Made by a program: the position numbers and the translations under genes
Notes under the pieces: generated by a model
Database searches by the model: none
What the model saw: only the letters and a program-made list of their open reading frames with translations
What the model was told of the DNA's origin: nothing
Assembly: GCA_026990035.1 (NCBI GenBank)
Contig: JALSIM010000016.1
Span: forward strand, 163,111-227,110
Length of the DNA stretch: 64,000 nucleotides
DNA from: Alphaproteobacteria bacterium
GTDB lineage: Bacteria; Pseudomonadota; Alphaproteobacteria; Geminicoccales; Geminicoccaceae
Reading direction: 5' to 3'
In this document: positions 18,049 through 26,899 of the stretch, one piece after another
How positions within the stretch are numbered: position 1 is the first letter of the stretch
Layout of the letters: every line of letters starts with the position of its first letter

Positions 18049-18834
18049 TCAGCGTCCCCGGAACACGGGCTTCCGCTTCTCGAAGAAGGCCGCGATCCCT
18101 TCCTTCCTGTCCTCGGTGGCGAAGAGGATGGTGAAAGCCTTGCGCTCGAAGGCGAGGCCCCGGGCCAGGAGCGCCTCGCTGGCCTGGAGTACCGCTTCCT
18201 TGGCGAGGCGAACCGCGAGCGGCGGTTTCTCGGCGATCCTGGCCGCCAGTTCCACCGCCCGGGGAATGGTTTCCGCGTCTTCGGTGAGCTCGGCCGCGAG
18301 TCCGGCGCGCAGCGCTTCCTCCCCGGAGATGAACTCCCCCGAAAGCACCAGCTTCATGGCCAGGCTCTTGCCGACGAGCTGGGTCAGGCGCTGGGTGCCG
18401 CCGGCACCGGGAATGATGCCGAGGTTGACTTCCGGCTGGCCGAAGCGGGCGCTCCTGCCGGCGATGACGATATCGGCGTGCATGGCGAGCTCGCAGCCGC
18501 CGCCCAGGGCATAGCCGTTGACCGCGGCGATCAGGGGCTTCGGGAAGCGGGCGATCGCCTGCCAGTGGCCGAGGCGGGTATCGTGGAGCACCTCCACCAC
18601 CGTCTTCTCCGCCATTTCCCGGAGATCGGCCCCGGCCGCGAAGACCTTTTCGCCCCCGGTCAGCACCACCGCCCGCACCTCCTCCTCAGCGGCGAAGCCG
18701 GCGAGCGCCTCGGCGATCTCTCCCAGCATCACCGTGGTGAGCGCGTTTCGCGCCTGCGGCCGGTTCAGGGTGATCCGGCGCACCGCCGGTGCCGGGCTGT
18801 CGGTTTCGATCTGGGTCCAGGCCACCTGCCGCAT
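18049..18834 (-). CDS. Enoyl-CoA hydratase/isomerase (crotonase family)
   Basis: 261 residues. The oxyanion-hole and catalytic regions are intact: FAAGADLREMAE, NGYALGGGCELAMHAD with Glu115, and GQPEVNLGIIPGAGGTQRL with Glu135. Both catalytic glutamates point to a true 2-enoyl-CoA hydratase, which adds water across the double bond of enoyl-CoA in fatty-acid or amino-acid breakdown. The ATG at 18834 touches the Shine-Dalgarno GGGAGG with no spacing; a GTG three codons later (18825) has a better 9-nt spacing and may be the true start. The CheR-like gene follows on the same strand. Confidence 0.92.
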   Translation of the reverse strand: MRQVAWTQIETDSPAPAVRRITLNRPQARNALTTVMLGEIAEALAGFAAEEEVRAVVLTGGEKVFAAGADLREMAEKTVVEVLHDTRLGHWQAIARFPKPLIAAVNGYALGGGCELAMHADIVIAGRSARFGQPEVNLGIIPGAGGTQRLTQLVGKSLAMKLVLSGEFISGEEALRAGLAAELTEDAETIPRAVELAARIAEKPPLAVRLAKEAVLQASEALLARGLAFERKAFTILFATEDRKEGIAAFFEKRKPVFRGR

Positions 18835-18900
18835 CCTCCCTTTGCCGCGGGTGCCGACGATGGTAATGGGCGGGGGCGAGGCCGACAACGAGGGAAGCCC

Positions 18901-19155
18901 GTGCCCGAACCGTCGCCCGGGGAGAGGGAACGCTACGACGCGCTGATCGATGCGCGCGGTCTCGCCTGTCCGCTGCCGCTCGTGAAGGCCCGTCAGGCGC
19001 TGATGGTGCTGGATGCCGGGGCGCGGATCTGCGTGCTGGCTACCGATTCCGCCGCTCCGCGCGATTTCGCCGAATTCTGCGAGGTCTCCGGCCATCTGCT
19101 GATCGAGCAGCGCGAGGCCGACGGCGTCCATCTGTTCGTGCTGGAGAAGGTGTAG
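18901..19155 (+). CDS. TusA/SirA-family sulfur carrier protein
   Basis: 84 residues from a GTG start, with ALIDARGLACPLPLVKARQAL, the CPxP motif and its single reactive cysteine, in place. TusA-like proteins shuttle persulfide sulfur for tRNA thiolation, molybdenum-cofactor sulfuration or sulfur oxidation. Here the gene is next to a class III aminotransferase rather than to a sulfur operon, so the acceptor is unknown. It diverges from the enoyl-CoA hydratase gene. Confidence 0.85.
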   Translation: MPEPSPGERERYDALIDARGLACPLPLVKARQALMVLDAGARICVLATDSAAPRDFAEFCEVSGHLLIEQREADGVHLFVLEKV

Positions 19156-19208
19156 ACGGAAACACGGCCCGCCTTCGGGGGACCGTGCGGGTGAGGGGAG
19201 GCGCCGCC

Positions 19209-20528
19209 ATGTCCGGTTGGACGCTCTACGAACGCGATGGCGAGGCGGTTTCGGCACTGCAGAAGCTGCGCTTCTTTCCCCTCGCCGTCACCGGCGGCGA
19301 GGGCTGCCGGCTGATCGACGACCGGGGCCGGCGGCTGCTCGATCTGTCGGCGGCTTGGGGGGCGGCCAGTCTCGGCTACGGCCATCCGGCCATCCGGCGC
19401 GCCGTAGAGGCCGCGCTGCACTCCCAGGCCGGGGCCTCGATCCTTTCTTCCACCAGTCTGCAGGCCGTCACCCTCGCCGAACGGCTGCTGGAAATCGTGC
19501 CCGGCGGGGGCGATCGGCGGGTGTGGCTCGGACATTCCGGAAGCGATGCCAACGAGACGGTGGCGCGGGCGGTGATCGCCGCCACCGGGCGCAGGCACAT
19601 CCTGGCCTTTTCCGGGGCCTATCACGGCGGCACCCAGGGCTCGATGGCGATCTCCGGCCATTCCGCCCAGGAAGGAGCGGCCAAGTTCGAAGGGCTCACC
19701 CTCGTTCCCTATCCCGATCCCTACCGCCCGTATCAGGGCGACCCGAGCGGCGGTGCCCTGCTCGCCCGGATCGAAATCCTGCTGGAGACGGACTGTCCCG
19801 GCGAGGAGGTCGCGGCCTTCTTCCTGGAGCCGATCCAGGCCGATGGCGGGCTGATCGTTCCGCCCGCGGGGTTCTTCGAGAGACTCGCGGGCATCTGCGC
19901 CCGCTACGGCATTCTCACGGTCTGCGACGAGGTCAAGGTGGGGTTGGCCCGCCCCGGTAGCCTGCACGCCTTCGAGCGGGAAGGCTTCCTCCCCGACATC
20001 CTGGTCCTCGGCAAGGGGCTCGGCGGCGGCCTGCCGATTTCGGCGGTGATCGGCCCGGCCCGGATCCTGGATTTCGCCCCCGCCTTCTCGATGCAGACCC
20101 TCCACGGCAACCCGGTCTGCGCGGCGGCGGCGCTGGCCGTGCTGGAGACGATCGAGAGCGATGGGCTGGTCTCGCGGGCGGTCGAGGTCGGCGCGTACCT
20201 GAGGGAACTGCTCGCCGATGCCCGCGACCGGCTGCCGGTGATCGGCGATGTGCGCGGCCGCGGGCTCGCCATCGGCGTCGAGCTGGTTCTCGATGACGCC
20301 AAAACGCCGGCCGCCGATCTCGCCCGCAAGACGGTCTACCGGGCCTGGGAGCTGGGTGCGGTGTTCTACTATGTGGGCATGCGCTCGAATGTCCTGGAGC
20401 TCACCCCGCCCCTGACTCTGAGCCGCGCGGAGGCCCGCGAAGGTGCGGACATTCTCATGCAGGCCATCGAGGACGCCCTTGCCGGCAAGGTTCCCGACTC
20501 CGCCGTCGCCCCTTTCGCAGGCTGGTGA
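19209..20528 (+). CDS. Class III PLP-dependent aminotransferase
   Basis: 439 residues from the ATG at 19209. It is a fold-type I aminotransferase of the ornithine/GABA/omega-amino-acid group: GHSGSDANETVARA (phosphate cup), AFSGAYHGGTQGSM, VCDEVKVGLARPG with the pyridine-nitrogen aspartate, and Lys269 in VLGKGLGGGLP as the PLP Schiff-base lysine. Such enzymes move an amino group between an omega-amino acid or amine and a keto acid. Substrate specificity cannot be read from the sequence. It follows the TusA-like gene by 53 bp and is the last gene before the accessory block. Confidence 0.88.
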   Translation: MSGWTLYERDGEAVSALQKLRFFPLAVTGGEGCRLIDDRGRRLLDLSAAWGAASLGYGHPAIRRAVEAALHSQAGASILSSTSLQAVTLAERLLEIVPGGGDRRVWLGHSGSDANETVARAVIAATGRRHILAFSGAYHGGTQGSMAISGHSAQEGAAKFEGLTLVPYPDPYRPYQGDPSGGALLARIEILLETDCPGEEVAAFFLEPIQADGGLIVPPAGFFERLAGICARYGILTVCDEVKVGLARPGSLHAFEREGFLPDILVLGKGLGGGLPISAVIGPARILDFAPAFSMQTLHGNPVCAAAALAVLETIESDGLVSRAVEVGAYLRELLADARDRLPVIGDVRGRGLAIGVELVLDDAKTPAADLARKTVYRAWELGAVFYYVGMRSNVLELTPPLTLSRAEAREGADILMQAIEDALAGKVPDSAVAPFAGW

Positions 20529-20676
20529 GGGGAGTCGTTTCTCGTCGTGAAGCCGCGCGGTATGCGACCCACCATGCGCTCGTTGCCAATCGTGGATCCA
20601 CCGCAATGTTCGTGGTAGCAGTCGGGTCCTTCCAATTTTCTCGACAGGCATAGCAGTGAACGGGGAGGGCAATGGC

Positions 20677-21982
20677 ATGGAAAAGACCCTCGAACGTTTC
20701 TTTTCCGAAATGCGCGGGCGGCTGAAAACCGCCGAGAGCATGCGCGCCCTCATCGCGAGGGAAAGCTCTCCCGATTTCAACCTCCTTTATGCTCTCGGGA
20801 TCGGCGAATTCCATCTCTCGCGGCTGCTCGCTCGCCTGCTCGACCCGAAGGCGGAGCACGGGCAGGGCTCCTTGTTCCTGCACGGGTTTCTCGAGTTGTG
20901 CCGCACGCCGGACGATACTCGCGAGGGAGGATCGGTTCTGCCCGATCTCGAGCCCCTGAACCGGGTGACGGTTCGACTCGAACACCAGACCGACAGGAGA
21001 CGGCGCATCGACATCCTGCTTCGAAGTGGTGACGGTCGAGGCGCGATCGGGATCGAAAACAAGCCGTGGGCGGGTGACCAGGACAATCAGCTCGCCGATT
21101 ACTGCAGGTATCTGGAAGGTGCTTTTCCCGGACGATGGCTGCTCGTCTACCTCGTGGGCGATCCGGAACGGCCGATCCCCGTCGAAAGCGAGCGCATCCG
21201 GAAGGTGACCTATGACGAACTCGCGAAATGCCTGGAGGCCACGCTCGGTCAGATCCGTTCGCCGATCGCGGCGGCATCGACGAGACAGTTCCTCCACTAC
21301 ATCGAACGGGAATTCCGTGGGGGTTGGAGCCTGGAAGCCATGACCGATGCCCAGCAGATCATCGACGCTGTGACCGCGGATCCGCAGCACGTCGAAGTGG
21401 CGTGGCGCCTGGTCCAAGCGAGAAACCAGATAATCGTAGCGCTCTTCGACAATTTATATCATGGTCTTTGCAGGAGGCTCGGACCGAATTTCGAAGTGAG
21501 GCCCGACAGACGAAGAAGCCCTGGTGAGACAAGATTCGGATACAACATTCACCAGCTCGGGAAAAACGGAGCGCCCGTATCTGTTCGTTCGCCTCGAATG
21601 GGAGGCGTCCGGATGCCGCGCCTGTTTTCTCGGTATTCCGACAGACAGAACGATAGCCCAAGAATATGGGGATCATGACCATGCGTACTGGAAGGATCCC
21701 AATTCTGCTGCGTCGTTTTTCTCGTCCGAAATTGGTCACATCGGGGAAGCCGAGGCTCGTAAAAGAACAAGTGATGACAACTGGATCATCTGGCGGTGGG
21801 CTCGCGCGCCGTACCGCGACTGGGACTGGAGCAATCCGCGTCCGTGGGCCGAAATCGCGGCTGTTGCAGGCGGAAACCGAGCAGAACGCGAAAACGTCAT
21901 CGACTGGTTCGCGAACGCCATTCGCGACTTCTGGGGGGCCATAGACACGTATTTCGAACGATGGGACGGGCCATCGTCATGA
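20677..21982 (+). pseudogene. PD-(D/E)XK-family nuclease, split by a frameshift
   Basis: The first frame (ATG 20677, GGGGAGG eight bases upstream) carries a PD-(D/E)XK nuclease domain: RRIDILL for the metal-binding Asp, then GIENKPWAGDQDNQLADYCRYLE with the ExK pair, as in the PDDEXK_4 group. It keeps to the expected pattern up to about 21560, then becomes Arg/Pro-rich and stops at 21678. The next frame, open from 21524 to 21982, supplies a sensible continuation: ERPYLFVRLEWEASGC ... WIIWRWARAPYRDWDWSNPRPWAEI ... FWGAIDTYFERW. A one-base skip in the AAAAA run at about 21562-21566 joins them as HQLGK-TERPYLF. So this is either an indel in a homopolymer, a sequencing error or a slippage site. 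Proteins of this family occur singly or in defence islands. Confidence 0.75.
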
Positions 21983-22031
21983 TCGGATGTACGGCTCCAG
22001 AGACTGCGATGTCCGCGATGGTTTCCCGCAG

Positions 22032-22532
22032 TCAACGGCGAACGCGATCTCCTAGCAGAAGGGCGAGCAAAAAGACCTCTGCCGTGTCCGGACGGCTCTT
22101 TTTCAGCTTCTCCCAGTCCTCCATCGCGCGTTTCGCTTGGTCGATGAGGTCGTAGACAGCGCTGCGGTAGAAGGTCGGCTCAAGGTTGTAATCGGCCTCG
22201 TGGCGTGCTTCCTGAAGCTCGATGAATGCGGAGGCAACGGCAACCAGATCAGGCGGCAGGCTGCTACCCACTCGCCTGTGCCATGGTCTCGGCATCCTGT
22301 TGCGGGAAACCTGCTCGCAAACGTTGCGCATGATACCGTGCACGAACGCCCGTCGGACGATTGTCCGTGTGGTGGCACGACGCGCGACCCGTTTCGCTCC
22401 GGCCTCGGCAAGCAGGTGAAACAACGCATAATATGCAGCCGAAACAGCGCGACGAAGATCGGCCTGTTTGGGCTTCCTCCCGCGCCCCGCCAGAAGAAGG
22501 GCCTGGTCGATCAGATCGGCGTGATAACTCAC
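22032..22532 (-). CDS. HEPN-domain protein
   Basis: 166 residues, all helical in appearance. AVSAAYYALFHLLAEAG (about residues 30-45) and EARHEADYN (108-116, with Ala113-Asp114-Tyr115) are typical of small HEPN proteins of the UPF0332 kind. The canonical HEPN Rx4-6H ribonuclease motif is not clearly present, so activity is open. Its start overlaps the stop of the 110-aa gene by 4 bp, a layout typical of two-gene toxin-antitoxin operons in which HEPN is the toxin partner. It converges on the frameshifted nuclease gene. Confidence 0.78.
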   Translation of the reverse strand: MSYHADLIDQALLLAGRGRKPKQADLRRAVSAAYYALFHLLAEAGAKRVARRATTRTIVRRAFVHGIMRNVCEQVSRNRMPRPWHRRVGSSLPPDLVAVASAFIELQEARHEADYNLEPTFYRSAVYDLIDQAKRAMEDWEKLKKSRPDTAEVFLLALLLGDRVRR

Positions 22533-22861
22533 TCTTCGCCCACGGTCCGAACGTCGTCGAAAGCGCGGCCCTCGTTCTCCAGCCGAAATCGCACGTAGAC
22601 GAAAGTGTCCTCGAAGCCCGCCTCGCGAAAACGGTCATAGATGTGCCGGCGGATCGCCTCCCGGTTCGTCCACTTCCAGAACCCTTTTTCTTCGGCGTCC
22701 TCCGGCAGCACGACCCATACCCAGATCGCTGGATCGCCGGCCCAGTCCTCGCCCTCGCGGAATTCGAGCGCCCGCACCCCGCGCCCCTCCTCGCGGAACC
22801 TGTCCAACAGTTCCTCGAGCAGCTCTCGGGCCGTTTCCTCGGGCACTGTCGCGCTCTTCAT
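22529..22861 (-). CDS. Unrecognised 110-aa protein paired with the HEPN gene
   Basis: I do not recognise this family. It is an acidic, probably alpha/beta protein: a helical N-terminus (PEETARELLEELLDRFREEG), a strand-like segment ending IWVWVVLPED, then WTNREAIRRHIYDRFREAGFEDTFVYVRF. The last part, a helix followed by a beta strand, is reminiscent of small nucleotidyltransferase partners of HEPN proteins, but the GS...DxD signature of an active MNT domain is missing. It is first in the two-gene operon and overlaps the HEPN gene by 4 bp. A toxin-antitoxin role is inference from layout only. Confidence 0.65.
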   Translation of the reverse strand: MKSATVPEETARELLEELLDRFREEGRGVRALEFREGEDWAGDPAIWVWVVLPEDAEEKGFWKWTNREAIRRHIYDRFREAGFEDTFVYVRFRLENEGRAFDDVRTVGEE

Positions 22862-23009
22862 CCGACGATCTCCGAAGATGGCCCGGCGAGTGTACGCCAG
22901 ACCATCTCCGGCGCAAAGCGCGCCCGGGCGTTACCGGACCGCGGCCGTTACAACCTTCGCTCCCTGTGGCAGGTTGATGCATGGAACCGAATCAGCGGGG
23001 AGGTGCGCG

Positions 23010-23702
23010 ATGGCGAAATGGGAGGATGATGGCGAGCTGTTCCGGTTGATGCGGGAGGAGCTGTTCACCGCCGTGGTCGGGGATGTGCTGGACGGGATGG
23101 GGCTGCTCGCCCAGTTCCTGCCGCCCGAGATCCGGCTCCTGGACGAGCGCAGGATGCTGGTCGGCCGGGCGATGCCGGTACTGGAGGCGGATGTCTTCGC
23201 TCCGATCACCGAAGACACCGCCAATCCGCTTTCGGCCAGGCCCTTCGGCCTGATGCTCGAAGCCCTCGACGAGCTGCGCCCGGGCGAGGTCTATGTCTGT
23301 GCCGGCGGCTCGCCCACCTATGCCCTCTGGGGCGAGCTGATGTCGATCCGGGCCATGCATCTCGGCGCCGCCGGCGCGGTACTCGACGGCCATGTCCGCG
23401 ACAGCCGCGAGATCCTGAAACTCGGCTTTCCGGTGATGGCCCGCGGCCGTTACGCCCAGGACCAGGGACCCCGCGGCAAGGTGATCGATTACCGGGTGCC
23501 GATCCGCATCGGCCGGGCCTCCATCGCCCCCGGCGATCTGCTGTTCGGCGATATCGACGGGGTGCTGGTGGTGCCGCGCGCCGCCGAGGAGGAGGCGGTG
23601 CGCCTGGCGCTGGAGAAAGTGCGGGGCGAGAACGCCGTGCGCGAGGCCCTCGAGGCGGGGATGAGCGCCGCCGAGGCCTTCCGGCGCTTCGGCGTGCTGT
23701 AG
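23010..23702 (+). CDS. RraA-like / HMG aldolase-family protein
   Basis: 230 residues with the RraA-like fold signatures: TAVVGDVLDGMGLLAQFLPPEIRLL, GDYVCAGG-like GEVYVCAGGSPTYALWGELMSIRAMHLGAAGAVLDGHVRDSREI, and GDLLFGDIDGVLVVPRAAEEE. Members are 4-hydroxy-4-methyl-2-oxoglutarate aldolases or oxaloacetate decarboxylases; some regulate RNase E. The Arg-Asp pair of the aldolase site (HVRD) is present. The protein is longer than RraA itself (about 160 aa), as is usual for the catabolic branch. GGGGAGG precedes the ATG. Confidence 0.85.
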   Translation: MAKWEDDGELFRLMREELFTAVVGDVLDGMGLLAQFLPPEIRLLDERRMLVGRAMPVLEADVFAPITEDTANPLSARPFGLMLEALDELRPGEVYVCAGGSPTYALWGELMSIRAMHLGAAGAVLDGHVRDSREILKLGFPVMARGRYAQDQGPRGKVIDYRVPIRIGRASIAPGDLLFGDIDGVLVVPRAAEEEAVRLALEKVRGENAVREALEAGMSAAEAFRRFGVL

Positions 23703-23727
23703 GCGCGATCCTGTCGCAGATCCTTCC

Positions 23728-23758
23728 TTGACCTTCCGGTAACTGGAAGCTCCACATA
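23728..23758 (+). promoter_or_regulatory. CueR-type operator/promoter of copA
   Basis: TTGACC at 23728-23733 is a -35 element, followed by a 19-bp spacer, the over-long spacing of MerR-family promoters. Inside lies the dyad ACCTTCC (23731-23737), seven bases, GGAAGCT (23745-23751), six of seven positions symmetric and close to the known CueR boxes. The -10 (about 23753-23758) is weak, as expected of a promoter that needs the activator. It lies 34 bp before copA. Confidence 0.82.
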
Positions 23759-23791
23759 GGCGGACGGAACGCGACCCCGAGGAGGTGCCAG

Positions 23792-26212
23792 GTGGCGACT
23801 GCGACCGTTGTTCCCGGAAAAACCGATCTCACCCGCCTGTCGGTGCCCATCGAAGGGATGAGTTGTGCCGCCTGTGCGACCCGCGTGGAGAAGGCGCTGC
23901 GCGCGGTGGCCGGGGTGGAGGAGGCGGCCGTCAATCTCGCCCTCGAGCGGGCGGAGGTGCAACTCGCCCCGGGTACCGACCCGGGCCCGGTGCTCGAGGC
24001 GGTGGAACGGGCCGGCTACAAGGTGCCGGAAGCGCGGCTGCGGCTCGTCATCCACGGCATGACCTGCGCCGCCTGCGCGACCCGGGTGGAGAAAGCGCTC
24101 CGGGCCGTGCCGGGGGTGATCGAGGCCTCCGTCAATCTCGCTCTCGAGCGGGCCGAGGTGCGCGCGCCCGAGGGGGCGGTGGAGATCGGCGATCTCCTGG
24201 ATGCCGTACGGCGCGCCGGCTACGAGGCGCGGCTGGTCGAGGAGGAGGAGGCCGGGGCGGAAGAGGAGGAAGGAAAGGGCGGCCGGGGTCTGCCCTGGAC
24301 GCTGAGCCTGGCGATCGTCCTCACCACCCCCCTCGTCGCCCAGATGGTCTGGCGCGCCTTCGGCCTGGACTTCCATCTCTCGCCCTGGCTCGAGGTGCTG
24401 CTCGCCACCCCCGTCCAGTTCGTCTCCGGCTGGCATTTCTACACCGGTGCCTGGAAGGCGCTGAAGGCCAAGAGCGGCAACATGGATCTCCTGGTGGCGA
24501 TGGGCACCAGCGCCGCCTGGCTGTACAGTCTCGTGCTCGTCGTCCTCTATGGCGACGCCGTCGCCGGCCAGCTCTATTTCGAGGCCTCGGCGGTGATCAT
24601 CACCCTGGTGATGACCGGCAAATGGCTCGAGGAGCGGGCCAAGCGCAGTGCCTCGGAGGCGATCCGCCGGCTGATGTCGCTGCGCCCCGAGACGGCCCGG
24701 GTGGTGCGCGACGGCCGCGAGGTCGAGGTTTCGGTGAACGAGGTCGCGGTGGGCGATCTCCTGGTGCTGCGGCCGGGCGAGCGGGTCCCGGTGGACGGCG
24801 AGATCCTGGAGGGCGAGAGCGAGTTCGACGAATCGCTGGTCACCGGGGAAAGCATGCCGGTGCCCCGGGGGCCCGGCCAGCCGGTGATCGCCGGCGCCCT
24901 CAACGGGGCCGGGATGGTCCGCTTCACCGCCACCCGGGTGGGGCGGGACACGACTCTCGCCAAGATCGCCCGGCTGGTCGAGCAGGCCCAGGCCGGCAAG
25001 GCGCCGATCCAGCGCCTGGTCGACCGGGTGAGCGGGATCTTCGTCCCGATCGTCGTCGTCGTCGCCTTCTTCACCTTCGGCGGCTGGCTGGCCTTGGGCG
25101 GCAGCTTCGAGATGGCGCTGGTGGCCGCCGTCTCGGTGCTGGTCATCGCCTGTCCCTGTGCCCTCGGTCTCGCCACCCCGATGGCCCTGGTGACGGGAAC
25201 CGGATCGGCGGCGCGGGCCGGGATCCTGATCCGCGACATCGAGACCCTGGAACGGGCCCACAATGTCGATGTGGTGGTGTTCGACAAGACCGGCACCCTG
25301 ACCGAGGGCAAGCCCGAGGTCACCGCCATCGTTCCGCTCGCGGGCGGGGAGGCGGAGCTGCTGGCCCTCGCCGCCACCGCCCAGTCCGGCAGCGAGCATC
25401 CCCTCGGGCGGGCGATGGTCCGCGCCGCCGAGGAACGCGGTCTTGAGATCGGTTCGGCGGACAGCTTCTCGAGCGTCGTCGGCCAGGGCATCGAGGCGGT
25501 GGTGGACGGTCGTGCCGTGCGCATCGGCCGGGCTCCCTTCGTCGCCGAGCGGGCGTCGCTGCCGGCCGGGCTCGAGGCCCGGGCCCGGGAGCTCGAGGAG
25601 CAGGCCTATACCGTGGTCTGGGTCGCCCGGGACGCGCAGGTGCTGGGGCTGATCGCCCTCGCCGACCGGATCCGCGAGGATGCCGCACGGGCGGTGGAGC
25701 GGCTCCACGGGCAGGGGATCCGGACCGTCATGCTCAGCGGCGACAACCGGCTGGTGGCCGAGCGGGTGGCGGCGCGGCTCGGCATCGACGAGGTGCGGGC
25801 GCCGGTGCGGCCCGAGGACAAGTCGGGGGAGGTCGAGCGGCTGCGCGGCCAGGGCCATGTGGTGGCGATGGTCGGCGACGGAATCAACGACACCCCGGCG
25901 CTGGCCGCCGCCGATGTCGGCATCGCCATGGGCTCGGGCGCCGATGCGGCGCTGGAGACCGCCGGCATCACCCTGATGCGGACCCGTCCGACGCTGGTCC
26001 CGGCGGCCCTCGAGGTCGCCAAGGTGACGCGGCGCAAGATCTGGCAGAACCTGTTCTGGGCCTTCATATACAACACCAGCGGCATCCCCCTGGCGGCGGC
26101 GGGTTTCCTGAGCCCGGAGCTGGCCGCCGCGGCGATGGCCCTGTCCAGCCTCAGCGTGGTCACCAACTCCCTGACCCTGCGTCGCTGGACGCCCCGACTG
26201 GAGCAGGAGTGA
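23792..26212 (+). CDS. copA: Copper-exporting P1B-type ATPase
   Basis: 806 residues from a GTG with GAGGAGG six bases upstream. Two heavy-metal-associated domains lead, each with a copper-binding motif: GMSCAAC (Cys25, Cys28) and GMTCAAC (Cys92, Cys95). The ATPase core has TGES (actuator), the transmembrane metal site Cys-Pro-Cys in VIACPCALGLATPM, the phosphorylation site DKTGTLTEG, the SEHPLG motif and GDGINDTPALAAADVG. This is the full pattern of Cu(I)/Ag(I) exporters, pumping copper from cytoplasm to periplasm. cueR follows 4 bp downstream and the operator upstream fits CueR control, giving a self-contained regulatory loop. Confidence 0.96.
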   Translation: MATATVVPGKTDLTRLSVPIEGMSCAACATRVEKALRAVAGVEEAAVNLALERAEVQLAPGTDPGPVLEAVERAGYKVPEARLRLVIHGMTCAACATRVEKALRAVPGVIEASVNLALERAEVRAPEGAVEIGDLLDAVRRAGYEARLVEEEEAGAEEEEGKGGRGLPWTLSLAIVLTTPLVAQMVWRAFGLDFHLSPWLEVLLATPVQFVSGWHFYTGAWKALKAKSGNMDLLVAMGTSAAWLYSLVLVVLYGDAVAGQLYFEASAVIITLVMTGKWLEERAKRSASEAIRRLMSLRPETARVVRDGREVEVSVNEVAVGDLLVLRPGERVPVDGEILEGESEFDESLVTGESMPVPRGPGQPVIAGALNGAGMVRFTATRVGRDTTLAKIARLVEQAQAGKAPIQRLVDRVSGIFVPIVVVVAFFTFGGWLALGGSFEMALVAAVSVLVIACPCALGLATPMALVTGTGSAARAGILIRDIETLERAHNVDVVVFDKTGTLTEGKPEVTAIVPLAGGEAELLALAATAQSGSEHPLGRAMVRAAEERGLEIGSADSFSSVVGQGIEAVVDGRAVRIGRAPFVAERASLPAGLEARARELEEQAYTVVWVARDAQVLGLIALADRIREDAARAVERLHGQGIRTVMLSGDNRLVAERVAARLGIDEVRAPVRPEDKSGEVERLRGQGHVVAMVGDGINDTPALAAADVGIAMGSGADAALETAGITLMRTRPTLVPAALEVAKVTRRKIWQNLFWAFIYNTSGIPLAAAGFLSPELAAAAMALSSLSVVTNSLTLRRWTPRLEQE

Positions 26213-26216
26213 CGCC

Positions 26217-26639
26217 TTGAACATCGGTGAAGCAGCCCGGCGCAGCGGTCTTCCGGCGAAGACCCTGCGCTATTACGAGGACATCGGTCTGATCGTCCCG
26301 AGCGGCCGCAAGCACAACGGCTATCGCGACTACAGCGACCGCGACGTGCGCCTGCTGCGGTTCGTGCAGCGGGCGCGGTCGCTGGGCTTTTCGGTGCGCC
26401 AGTGCCGCGAGCTCCTGGATCTCTATCTCGATCACGGGCGGACGAGCGCCGACGTCAAGCGCATCGCCCTCGAGCGCATCGCCGAGATCGAACGCAAGAT
26501 CCGCGAGCTGGAGACGATGAAGGCCGAGCTCGCCCATCTGGCCGAAAAATGCCACGGCGACGAGCGCCCCGACTGTCCGATCCTCGAGGATCTGGCGGCC
26601 TTCGATCCGGCCGCGGCGGAGGAGCGGGAGCTGGTCTGA
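26217..26639 (+). CDS. cueR: Copper-responsive MerR-family activator CueR
   Basis: 140 residues from a TTG start, GGAG seven bases upstream and 4 bp after copA. The MerR winged-helix domain reads MNIGEAARRSGLPAKTLRYYEDIGL. The metal site matches CueR position by position: Ser77 and the loop Cys112-x7-Cys120, followed by CPILEDL. Ser77 marks sensors of monovalent ions (Cu+, Ag+, Au+). It very probably activates the copA promoter with its 19-bp spacer. Unlike the usual divergent or separate placement, cueR is downstream in the copA operon, so it would raise its own level on induction. Confidence 0.93.
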   Translation: MNIGEAARRSGLPAKTLRYYEDIGLIVPSGRKHNGYRDYSDRDVRLLRFVQRARSLGFSVRQCRELLDLYLDHGRTSADVKRIALERIAEIERKIRELETMKAELAHLAEKCHGDERPDCPILEDLAAFDPAAAEERELV

Positions 26640-26663
26640 GCGGCCTGCGGAGGCCGCCCCGGC

Positions 26664-26752
26664 TGGTGGCCCCTCCGGGAGTCGAACCCGGACGGCCCGA
26701 TCGGGCCAGCGGATTTTAAGTCCGCTGCGTCTACCGGTTCCGCCAAGGGGCC
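26664..26752 (-). tRNA. tRNA-Leu, anticodon UAA
   Basis: On the minus strand the sequence opens GGCCCCTTGGCGGAAC, has the anticodon loop CUUAAAA (anticodon UAA), a long variable arm typical of class II leucine tRNA, the T-arm GGGTTCGACTCCC, a seven-pair acceptor stem and an encoded CCA (26664-26666). It lies between convergent cueR and the cytochrome P460-like gene. Confidence 0.95.
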
Positions 26753-26819
26753 GGCGTCCCGCAATCTAGGGAAAATCGGTGGCGTTTCCTACCGGCGGGT
26801 GGGCCCCGGGCAAGTCTTT

Positions 26820-26848
26820 TTGACAGCGCGCATGCAACCCGTTAGAGA
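26820..26848 (+). promoter_or_regulatory. Possible sigma-70 promoter for the P460-like gene
   Basis: Perfect TTGACA at 26820-26825, 17-bp spacer, then TAGAGA at 26843-26848, a weak -10. It lies about 50 bp before the ATG at 26900. Seen by pattern only. Confidence 0.4.
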
Positions 26849-26899
26849 GATTCCATCCGGTGGAATGCAAGCATAAGATGCACGATACGGGGAGGAACC

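Noticed and set aside
23010..23702. Menaquinone methyltransferase, a name often given to RraA-like proteins
   Set aside because: There is no SAM-binding motif; the chain fits the RraA/aldolase family.
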